NCBI RefSeq assembly: GCF_903643065.1 | Contig: NZ_CAHJWX010000101.1 | Location: forward strand, 1 to 6,766 | Origin: Sphingomonas bacterium | GTDB taxonomy: Bacteria > Pseudomonadota > Alphaproteobacteria > Sphingomonadales > Sphingomonadaceae | Direction of reading: 5' to 3' | DNA length: 6,766 nt | Part shown: in pieces, positions 1 to 5,298 of the stretch | Layout: each line of letters opens with the position of its first letter | How positions within the stretch are numbered: position 1 is the first letter of the stretch | Notes under the pieces: generated by a model | What the model saw: only the letters and a program-made list of their open reading frames with translations | The model's database searches: none | Told to the model about the DNA's origin: nothing | Position numbers and translations under genes: made by a program

Positions 1-71
1 TGGGGCTCCAGTGCGGCCGGCGCGGTGACGAGCATCGACAAGGCTCCCGCGATGCCCAACAACTTCAACAT
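1..71 (-). CDS. Exported protein of unknown family, N-terminal fragment (runs off the left edge)
   Basis: Reading leftward from an ATG at 71, the 23 visible codons give MLKLLGIAGALSMLVTAP followed by AALEP. Lysine 3, then a leucine/alanine-rich hydrophobic run and a small-residue stretch, is the pattern of a Sec signal peptide, so the product is probably periplasmic, outer-membrane or secreted. A GGAG ribosome-binding site (80-83 on the complement) lies 8 bases before this ATG. The two ATGs slightly upstream (around 84-88) share a frame that stops within a few codons, so 71 is the likely start. It begins 42 bases after the end of the second DUF6644-like gene on the same strand, so it probably belongs to that operon. 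The mature protein lies outside the window and I do not assign a family; a further member of the secreted family encoded to the right is possible but unsupported. Confidence 0.6.
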   Translation of the reverse strand, partial: MLKLLGIAGALSMLVTAPAALEP

Positions 72-113
72 TCGCCACGCTCCATCATGTATTGCCGGGG
101 CGGTCGCCGCCGG

Positions 114-614
114 TCAGACAAACCCAACCCACCGGCCGGCGACGACGACGCCGATCCAGAAAACCAGCGACAGCCCCGCCGCGACCCGCACCGCATGCGG
201 CGCCGGCACGGTCTCGTTCCAGTCGTGCACCGTACGCCAGGCGCCTCGATGAAAGATCGCCATGTTGATGCCAGCCAGCAACAGGAGCCCCATCTTGATG
301 CGGAACGGGATGTTGCTGTAATATTTCGTGGCGGCCGACGCGAACATCAAGCTGCCGGTGATCGCCGCGACGGTGAACGCGCTCCAGGTCCAGGGCAACA
401 CCTCGTCCGACAGCTGCATCGCGCCCATCGTGCGGGTGGACACGCCCAGCAGGCGCAGGTCGAGCATCGCGATCGACCCGACGACCAGCGTCAGGGCGAG
501 GACGTGCGTCGTCTCGATCGTCGGGAACATCCACTCCGATTCGGTGATGCTCACCGCGAGCGGCGTCGCCTCGATCCACGTGCAGACGGCGAAAAGGACG
601 CTGCCGATGCTCAC
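114..614 (-). CDS. DUF6644-like four-helix inner-membrane protein, second copy
   Basis: 166 residues from a GTG at 614. The GTG overlaps the TGA of the preceding gene as GTGA, which with a G-rich purine stretch just upstream indicates translational coupling; an ATG much further upstream in this frame would read through the neighbouring gene in the wrong frame and is rejected. Predicted helices lie at about residues 34-56, 74-93, 105-121 and 142-163. It aligns without large gaps to the preceding gene: TTHVLALTLVVGSIAMLDLRLLG (first helix, with His37 and Asp52), PWTW (74-77), FRIKMGL (104-110) and a C-terminal AGRWVGF. The pattern of an intramembrane His followed by SIxMLDLRLxG is what I recall for DUF6644, a family of small bacterial membrane proteins of unknown role. 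Unlike its twin it carries a second His after helix 3 (FHRGAW, 121-126). Function is unknown; haem or metal binding through the conserved His is only a hypothesis. Confidence 0.85.
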   Translation of the reverse strand: MSIGSVLFAVCTWIEATPLAVSITESEWMFPTIETTHVLALTLVVGSIAMLDLRLLGVSTRTMGAMQLSDEVLPWTWSAFTVAAITGSLMFASAATKYYSNIPFRIKMGLLLLAGINMAIFHRGAWRTVHDWNETVPAPHAVRVAAGLSLVFWIGVVVAGRWVGFV

Positions 615-1111
615 GATCCGCCCCCCGCATAGGCGATCCAGCGGCCGCAGGTCAGCACCGCCACCCACATCACCAGCGAGACGAGCGCGCAGGTCCGGAT
701 CGCGGCGCGCCGGCCCGCCGACAGGTCGCGGAAGCGCCGATCCTCCAGCAGCCGCCGGACCGGCGCGGTGAACAGCGCCGCCCCGACGATCAGTCCCATC
801 TTGGTCCAGAACACCCAATTGAGCAGCTCACGCGCGGGCTCGGCCATGATCTGCAACAGCCCCGTCGTCAGCAGAACGCCCAGCGCGCCCCAGATCCAGG
901 GATAGAAGCGCAGGGTGGTGCCGCGCATCGACTGGTCGCGGCCGATGAAACCGGCCAGCCTGAGATCGAGCATGCCGATCGACGCCATCACGATCGCGAT
1001 CGCGAGGATGTGGACGCTCTGCAGCATCGGTACCGTCCACGCGCGCTCAGCGATCGCGGTGCTCAGCGACGTGGTCGCCAACCAGTCGCTCACCGCCTGC
1101 AACCTCGACAT
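611..1111 (-). CDS. DUF6644-like four-helix inner-membrane protein, first copy
   Basis: 166 residues from an ATG at 1111, with a GGGAGAG ribosome-binding site a few bases upstream. A short N-terminal amphipathic segment is followed by helices at about residues 29-53, 71-89, 99-117 and 138-160. Key residues shared with the following gene are His34 and Asp49 in the first helix (SVHILAIA then SIGMLDLRLAG), PWIW (71-74), FWTKMGL (101-107) and CGRWIAY near the C-terminus. Spacings from the His to the Asp (15), to the PW (37) and to KMG (70 versus 71) are almost identical in the two proteins, so this is a tandem duplication that has diverged strongly. Family assignment is by remembered pattern. It lies 167 bases beyond the receptor stop codon on the same strand, with an inverted repeat between them, so it may be cotranscribed with the receptor or have its own controlled promoter. 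Its biochemical role is unknown. Confidence 0.85.
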   Translation of the reverse strand: MSRLQAVSDWLATTSLSTAIAERAWTVPMLQSVHILAIAIVMASIGMLDLRLAGFIGRDQSMRGTTLRFYPWIWGALGVLLTTGLLQIMAEPARELLNWVFWTKMGLIVGAALFTAPVRRLLEDRRFRDLSAGRRAAIRTCALVSLVMWVAVLTCGRWIAYAGGGS

Positions 1112-1212
1112 CGATCTCTCCCATCCCGTACAGGCGCTCGCCGCCCTCCTATCCGAGAACGGCTGCGGCCTACCGTGGCGGCCGTGACCGGGACAGATCG
1201 GATTTTCAAGTT

Positions 1213-1239
1213 ACCGATACGTTCTGGAACGTTATCGGT
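1213..1239. promoter_or_regulatory. Imperfect 27-bp inverted repeat, candidate operator
   Basis: Left arm ACCGATACGTTC (1213-1224) is the reverse complement of right arm GAACGTTATCGGT (1227-1239) except for one extra T at 1232; only TG separates the arms. It lies in the gap between the receptor stop codon (39 bases away) and the first DUF6644-like gene (about 100 bases to its start). The tight centre and lack of a T-run on either side argue against an intrinsic terminator and favour a site for a dimeric repressor or activator. The TTACCGATA/TATCGGT half-sites resemble those of some LacI/GntR-type sugar regulators, but I cannot name a regulator. A TTGAAA hexamer on the minus strand (1204-1209) beside the repeat could be a -35 element, though no convincing -10 follows it. 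An RNA hairpin protecting the receptor mRNA end is the main alternative. Confidence 0.5.
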
Positions 1240-1278
1240 CCCCATCCGCGACGTTGCGCTCGGCCGCCCGACGGGGGA

Positions 1279-3636
1279 TCAGAAATGAACCCCCAGCGTC
1301 GCGCCATAGGTGCGCGGCGCCCCCGGCGCGAAGGCGAAGCTGGTCGCGACCTGGCCGACCGCATAGATATATTGCTTGGTCAGGTTCTTGCCCCACAACT
1401 GGACGTCGTAGCGCTTGGAGGGCGCGGTCCAGCCGAGCGACGCGTCGATGATGTGGTGCGCGTCGTTGACGACATATTGGGCGGAGGTCGGATAGGACGA
1501 GGTGTAGTGATCGTTGCCCGACACCGTGAACGAGCCGAGGTCGGTCTCGACATTATAGACGGCGCCGACCGTGCCGGACCATTTCGCGGCGAATTGCGGC
1601 GTCGCGCCCGCGAGATTGCACACGGTGTTCACCACCGTGCCGACCGTCACGCCCCGGCTGTCGACGCGCGGCGTGCCGGGGGTCGGGCAGGTGGTGCCGG
1701 GAAAGTCGACGAACTTGGCGTCGAGATATTCGAGCGCGCCGTTCAGCGTCAACCCGCGCACCGGAACGATGCTGAGGTCGACATCGACGCCGTCGATCCT
1801 CTCCTTGGCGGCGTTGAGCAGCAGCGCGTTGCCGGGCGCGGCGGGCGGGGACATCGAGCGCACCTGGACGTTCTGGTAATTGTAATGAAAATAGGACGCG
1901 TTCAGCCGCACCCGACGGTCGAACAACTCCGACTTGACGCCCGCCTCGGTCGCGTAGAGCAGTTCGGGCTCGACCGGGGGGTTGTTGAACCCGTTGCCGT
2001 TATACGCCCCGGACTTGAAGCCGAGATTGTGCGACACGAACAGATGGACGTTGTCGCCAACGTCCTGCGCCAGGACGAAGCGATAGGTCAGCTTGTGGAA
2101 CACGAGCCGGGTCGGGATGCCGTTGGGGAATGACGCCGCGAGCTTGCCGGCGGTGAACAGCGCGAACGGCTGGCCCGGGTAATAGACGATGCCCGGCGTG
2201 GTCGCGGTGGCGGCGGCGCCCAGCGTCGCCACCGAGTTCGGATAACCCGGCAGCGGCGAGAGCTGGCCCGTCAGCGTCTTGCGCTCGGCCGTGTAGCGCA
2301 GGCCGACGGTGACGTGCGTGCCCTTGAAGAACCGGTAGGAGCCGTCGCCGAACACCGAGCCCGACAGCGTGTTTGGGAAGCCGTTATTGCGCTGCGGGGT
2401 GCCCAGGCAGACGCTGCCGTTGCAGGTCGGCAGCGAGTCCAGGCGCAGCTGCGTGTGGTCGTCATAATAGAAGGCGCCGAGCACCCAGTCGAACCGCTCG
2501 CCCGGCGACGCCTTCGACACGAGCTGGAGTTCCTCGCTGAGCGACCGGTTCTTTTCGTAGAAGTTGCTGTACGCGGTGGTCTCGCCGGCGAGCGGCTGCC
2601 CCTGGCCGGGGCCGCCGCCGGCGAACGCCACGTTGGCGTGGCTGGCCTGGAAGCCGCTGAGGCTCTGCAGCGTCGCGAAGCCCAGGTCCTGCTCCACCTT
2701 CAGCGTACCGAGATAGATGTGGGTCGGCGCCGAGGGATCGATCCTGAGCGTGCTGCGATACCGGCCCTGATAGGTGGTGCCGTCGTTCGCGATCGTGCCG
2801 GGCAGCACCTCGTACGCATAGCCATAGTCGCGGTTGTTGTAGTCGTAGATAAAGCTGGTAGTCACCTTGGTGTTCGATCCCGGCCGCCAGACTAGCTTGG
2901 CTTGCACGCCGGTCTCGTCAGACTTCTGAAGGTCGTGGCCGGTGACGAGGTTCCTGCTCCAGCCGTCGCTCTGCTTCTGGTGATAGACCGCGATCCCCGC
3001 CGCCAGCGTCTTGCCCAGCGGTGTCGAGGCGTACAGGTTCGTGGTCAGCGTGTTGTAGTTGCCATAGCCGACCGAGGCGTCGACGCGCTCGGTATCGCCC
3101 GGATCGCGCGTGATCACCGAGATCAGGCCGCCCGTGGCGTTGCGGCCATACAATGTGCCCTGCGGCCCCTTCAGCACCTCGACCCGATCGATGTTGTTGA
3201 AGGAATAAATGCCGATCGTCGGGTTGGCGAGGTAGAGGCCGTCGATATAGACCGCCGTCTGCGCCTCGTTGAAGCCGGTGCTGGGTGAGCCGATACCGCG
3301 CAGGTAGATGTTGTTGCCGCCCGACGGCGTCACCACCAGGCCCGACACCAGCGACGGCAGCGACAGCACGCCCGTGACGTTGAAGGCCTTGAGCGTCGAA
3401 GACGACACCGCCTGGATCGTGATCGGCACCGACTGGAGATCGGCGCTGCGCCGGGTCGCGGTGACGACGATATCCTCGACCGCCGAGGAACTTGCCGCGT
3501 CGGGGGCGCCGGTCTGATCCGTCGCGCCAGGCGCGTTGGGTGGCGTCACCGGGCTGGCGGGTTGCGCGGTCTGCGCGAATGCCGGGGTCGCGGCGAGCAA
3601 CGCCGTCGACAGATACAGAGCTACCTTGGTGATCAT
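1279..3636 (-). CDS. TonB-dependent outer-membrane receptor
   Basis: 785 residues, a normal length for the family, forming an outer-membrane beta-barrel that imports a scarce ligand using energy from TonB-ExbB-ExbD. Residues 1-21 are a signal peptide ending AFA, followed by a Pro/Ala-rich linker and a TonB box DIVVTA (55-60). The plug runs from about 66 to 180, with LRGIGSPSTGFNE (112-124), VYIDGLYL (129-136) and the hallmark RVEVLKGPQGTLYGRNATGG (151-170). The barrel includes the typical SEELQLVSK (367-375) and ends NLTK...GAPRTYGATLGVHF with a terminal Phe for BAM insertion. There is no FecA-type signalling domain before the TonB box. Cysteine pairs Cys405/Cys410 and Cys650/Cys673 probably pin surface loops. 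The start is supported by an AGGAGG site (complement of 3646-3651) 9 bases upstream. The ligand cannot be inferred: sphingomonads use many such receptors for sugars, aromatics, siderophores and terpenoids. It is transcribed divergently from the secreted-protein operon. Confidence 0.96.
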   Translation of the reverse strand: MITKVALYLSTALLAATPAFAQTAQPASPVTPPNAPGATDQTGAPDAASSSAVEDIVVTATRRSADLQSVPITIQAVSSSTLKAFNVTGVLSLPSLVSGLVVTPSGGNNIYLRGIGSPSTGFNEAQTAVYIDGLYLANPTIGIYSFNNIDRVEVLKGPQGTLYGRNATGGLISVITRDPGDTERVDASVGYGNYNTLTTNLYASTPLGKTLAAGIAVYHQKQSDGWSRNLVTGHDLQKSDETGVQAKLVWRPGSNTKVTTSFIYDYNNRDYGYAYEVLPGTIANDGTTYQGRYRSTLRIDPSAPTHIYLGTLKVEQDLGFATLQSLSGFQASHANVAFAGGGPGQGQPLAGETTAYSNFYEKNRSLSEELQLVSKASPGERFDWVLGAFYYDDHTQLRLDSLPTCNGSVCLGTPQRNNGFPNTLSGSVFGDGSYRFFKGTHVTVGLRYTAERKTLTGQLSPLPGYPNSVATLGAAATATTPGIVYYPGQPFALFTAGKLAASFPNGIPTRLVFHKLTYRFVLAQDVGDNVHLFVSHNLGFKSGAYNGNGFNNPPVEPELLYATEAGVKSELFDRRVRLNASYFHYNYQNVQVRSMSPPAAPGNALLLNAAKERIDGVDVDLSIVPVRGLTLNGALEYLDAKFVDFPGTTCPTPGTPRVDSRGVTVGTVVNTVCNLAGATPQFAAKWSGTVGAVYNVETDLGSFTVSGNDHYTSSYPTSAQYVVNDAHHIIDASLGWTAPSKRYDVQLWGKNLTKQYIYAVGQVATSFAFAPGAPRTYGATLGVHF

Positions 3637-3738
3637 CGCTCATCCCCTCCTGATCGACGTGGCCTTTGGGCCATCGCCGTTGTTCTCGCCGCCTTCGTAG
3701 CGTCGCGGATTGATGATCCAAGGACGACGCGACGGGGA

Positions 3739-3769
3739 GATATAGATTAACCGAAGCGATACCTGTCCG
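3739..3769 (-). promoter_or_regulatory. Possible promoter of the TonB-dependent receptor
   Basis: On the minus strand a CGGACA hexamer (3764-3769; four of six match the sigma-70 -35 consensus) is followed after 19 bases by TATATC (3739-3744; four of six match the -10). This would start transcription about 90-100 bases before the receptor ATG. The spacer is longer than ideal and the matches are modest, so this is only a candidate. Confidence 0.2.
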
Positions 3770-3874
3770 TTATCCCGATCCTAAACTACCATCGCTCGTG
3801 GCCGATGGAAAGTCGCAAGCTGTTCGGCGCCAGGACGCCGTTGACGCATCGATGGGAAAAAGATCGCATCTTCC

Positions 3875-3902
3875 TTGCCCGACGCGACCTGCCTACCTTA
3901 AT
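3875..3902 (+). promoter_or_regulatory. Possible promoter of the secreted-protein operon
   Basis: TTGCCC (3875-3880) and CTTAAT (3897-3902) each match the sigma-70 -35 and -10 consensus at four of six positions and are separated by 16 bases, which would give a leader of roughly 70 bases before the ATG at 3982. A TTGACG at 3841-3846 is a better -35 but has no good -10 partner at the expected spacing. Weak evidence. Confidence 0.2.
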
Positions 3903-3981
3903 GGTCATGACAGGAGCCTGACGACCGAGCATCGCGAGCGCGAGCCGGCCCGGCCAGGATGCGAGAGGAAGAGATGGCTTG

Positions 3982-4782
3982 ATGCGTGTCCTGACCAAGT
4001 CGCGCCGCGTGGGAGCGTTGATCGTCGGCCTGTCGTGGTGCCTCGGCGCCCCCGGCCTCACGGTCGCGCAGACTTTGCAGCAGGGATCGGCGCCGCAGGG
4101 ATCGGCGCCGCCGGAACCGCTCAGCTGGCACGGCGATCCCAAGGCTCCCGACATCAGCGGCGTGTGGGTGCGGGTCGACACCCCGGCCGGTAGCGGAAGC
4201 AAGGAAGGCTGGGCGCCATGGGCGCCGCCGCTCAAGGGCGCGTTCGCCCAGACCTGGAAGAAGCGCGTCGCCGATGCCGCCGCCGGCACCCGCACCGACG
4301 ATCCGGTACGCGGCTGCCAGCCGCCGGGGATGCCGCGCTTCATCACCGGCTCCAACGGGCCGATGCTGATCATGCAGACCCCCGGGCGCGTCATGCTCTA
4401 TCGCGACGGGATGCCGGTACGCCGCGTCTGGCTCACCCCCGATGCGCTGCCGGCGGCGAAGGACATCGAGAGCTTCTCCAACGGCAACGCGATCGGGAAG
4501 TATGAGGGAGCGGACCTCGTGACGCAGATCGTCGGCATCAAGGATCAGCCGATCGACGGCACCGGCGTGCCGCACAGCGACGATCTCAAGATCGCGGAGC
4601 GGTTCCATCGCGTCGACGCGACCACGCTGACCGTCAAGGTGACGCTGACCGATGCCACCGCCTATTCCAGGCCGATGACGTCCACCGTGACCTATCGCCT
4701 GTCGGACGATCGCAACTGGGAGCCGCACGAGTTCCTCTGCACGCCCGTGACCAACTATTCGCCGGACAAGTATGTCCATTAG
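3982..4782 (+). CDS. Secreted HGDPxAPDISGxW-motif protein, first paralogue (function unknown)
   Basis: 266 residues from the ATG at 3982; an in-frame TTG one codon earlier is the alternative, and an upstream ATG at 3974 meets a stop after two codons. GAGGAAGAGA upstream supplies the ribosome-binding site. Residues 1-29 form a signal peptide (cleavage probably after TVA, before Gln30), placing the protein in the periplasm or outside. After a short repeated linker come HGDPKAPDISGVW (50-62), a middle segment with Cys112 and QTPGRVMLYRDG (132-143), then a beta-rich C-terminal half with IGKYEGADLVTQIVG (171-185), GVPHSDDLKIAERFHR (195-210) and FLCTP (Cys253). This C-terminal pattern recurs in exported, mostly unannotated proteins of Proteobacteria and Acidobacteria; I know no proven activity. 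Cys20 lies in the signal peptide without a lipobox, so this is not a lipoprotein. It leads a probable operon with the DUF6152 gene 69 bases downstream. Confidence 0.85.
   Translation: MRVLTKSRRVGALIVGLSWCLGAPGLTVAQTLQQGSAPQGSAPPEPLSWHGDPKAPDISGVWVRVDTPAGSGSKEGWAPWAPPLKGAFAQTWKKRVADAAAGTRTDDPVRGCQPPGMPRFITGSNGPMLIMQTPGRVMLYRDGMPVRRVWLTPDALPAAKDIESFSNGNAIGKYEGADLVTQIVGIKDQPIDGTGVPHSDDLKIAERFHRVDATTLTVKVTLTDATAYSRPMTSTVTYRLSDDRNWEPHEFLCTPVTNYSPDKYVH
4081..4110 (+). repeat. Perfect 15-bp tandem duplication within the first secreted-protein gene
   Basis: The 15-mer CAGGGATCGGCGCCG occurs twice back to back (4081-4095, 4096-4110). It encodes two QGSAP units directly after the signal peptide, so the in-frame duplication lengthens a flexible linker without touching the conserved domain. 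Probably replication slippage. Confidence 0.9.
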
Positions 4783-4851
4783 GCGCCACGTTCAGGCCTG
4801 CGCCAGCCGCATCCGGGCATGCCCCGCCGACCGACCGATCAGAGGAACATC

Positions 4852-5241
4852 ATGACCCACAAGCTCCGCATCTTCGCCGCGCTGGCCGTGCTCGCCGCGC
4901 CGCTGCCCGCCGTGGCGCATCACTCCTTCGCCATGTTCGACAAGACCAAGGAGATCGTGCTGAAGGGCGCGGTGGTGAAGGAATGGCAGTGGACCAGCCC
5001 GCACACCTGGCTTTACGTCCTGGTCCCCAACGGGTCGGGCGCGCCCGACAAATATTCGATCGAGGGCGGCAACCCCGGCGTGATGCGCCGCGACGGCTTC
5101 GCCAAGGGCTCGCTGAACGCCGGCGACAAGGTGACGATCTACATGGCGCCGCTGCGCAGCGGCGAGAAGGGCGGCAGCCTGAACGCCGTCGTCCTGCCCA
5201 ACGGCAAGATGCTGGGCGAGCGGATGAAGCCGGGCGCGTAA
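4852..5241 (+). CDS. DUF6152-like small secreted protein
   Basis: 129 residues from the ATG at 4852, chosen because AGAGGA (4841-4846) sits 5 bases before it and because the signal peptide begins exactly there; an in-frame ATG at 4819 would add 11 charged residues in front of it. Residues 1-22 (MTHKLRIFAALAVLAAP then LPAVA) are a signal peptide, so the mature protein is about 107 residues and starts HHSFAMFD. The body has the alternating strands and conserved positions I associate with DUF6152: VLKGAVVKEWQWTSPHTWLYV (37-57, His51), YSIEGGNPGVMRRDGF (68-83), GDKVTIYMAPLRSG (91-104) and LPNGKML (115-121). An OB-like beta-barrel is plausible. Two His at the mature N-terminus plus His51 could bind a metal, but there is no direct evidence. 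The gene lies between the two HGDPxAPDISGxW paralogues, suggesting a joint periplasmic role. The family's function is unknown. Confidence 0.87.
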   Translation: MTHKLRIFAALAVLAAPLPAVAHHSFAMFDKTKEIVLKGAVVKEWQWTSPHTWLYVLVPNGSGAPDKYSIEGGNPGVMRRDGFAKGSLNAGDKVTIYMAPLRSGEKGGSLNAVVLPNGKMLGERMKPGA

Positions 5242-5250
5242 TGTCTGGAC

Positions 5251-5274
5251 GGTGACAGGGCCGTTGACAGGGCC
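5251..5274 (+). repeat. Two 12-bp tandem repeats upstream of the second secreted-protein gene
   Basis: GGTGACAGGGCC (5251-5262) is followed at once by GTTGACAGGGCC (5263-5274), differing at one base. They occupy the 57-bp gap after the DUF6152 gene and are followed by a small GGCCG-GTCG-CGGCC hairpin (5271-5284) just before the ribosome-binding site. The TTGACA in the second copy has no -10 partner. It could be a slippage relic or a minor control element. Confidence 0.7.
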
Positions 5275-5298
5275 GGTCGCGGCCGAAGGGAGAGGCGG

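Larger units (their letters stand above)
3637..3981. promoter_or_regulatory. Divergent intergenic region, expected to hold promoters for both gene groups
   Basis: This 345-bp spacer has no convincing gene and is somewhat more AT-rich in its middle (about 3735-3800 and 3845-3905) than the flanking genes, as expected for promoters. The receptor-side end carries a strong AGGAGG ribosome-binding site (3646-3651, minus strand). A short inverted repeat AAGAT-CGC-ATCTT is at 3860-3872. The segment 3747-3780 contains GATA-N9-TATC and a CGTTATC identical to part of the inverted repeat at 1213-1239, a weak hint of a shared regulator. I see no RNA gene, no terminator and no open frame with a ribosome-binding site. 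Confidence 0.55.

Noticed and set aside
114..818. Longer start for the second DUF6644-like gene at 818
   Set aside because: The extra 68 residues are an out-of-frame reading of the upstream paralogue; the GTG at 614 gives equal length and alignment to the twin.
1213..1239. Intrinsic terminator for the receptor gene
   Set aside because: The stem has no usable loop beyond a few bases and is followed by AACTTGAAAATCC on the minus strand, not by a T-run.
1285..2133. Long plus-strand open frame antisense to the receptor
   Set aside because: Arg/Gly/Ala-rich shadow of a GC-rich gene; the opposite strand encodes a full TonB-dependent receptor with all hallmarks.
3982..4071. Lipoprotein signal peptide because of Cys20 in the first secreted protein
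   Set aside because: The residues before the Cys (LSW) do not form a lipobox, and a normal cleavage site follows at about residue 29.
3786..4394. Minus-strand open frame reaching into the divergent spacer
   Set aside because: Overlaps the start of a well-supported plus-strand gene, has no recognisable domain and no clear ribosome-binding site.
3898..4779. Long minus-strand open frame over the first secreted-protein gene
   Set aside because: Composition is His/Arg/Gly-rich and motif-free, while the plus strand has a signal peptide, ribosome-binding site and a paralogue in the window.
4815..4824. GGGCATGCCC palindrome between the first secreted-protein gene and DUF6152
   Set aside because: A 10-bp palindrome is expected by chance in GC-rich DNA, and it does not extend or recur.
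5264..5269. Perfect TTGACA as a promoter -35 for the second secreted-protein gene
   Set aside because: The sequence 15-19 bases downstream is GC-rich ribosome-binding sequence with no -10 match; the hexamer arises from the tandem repeat.
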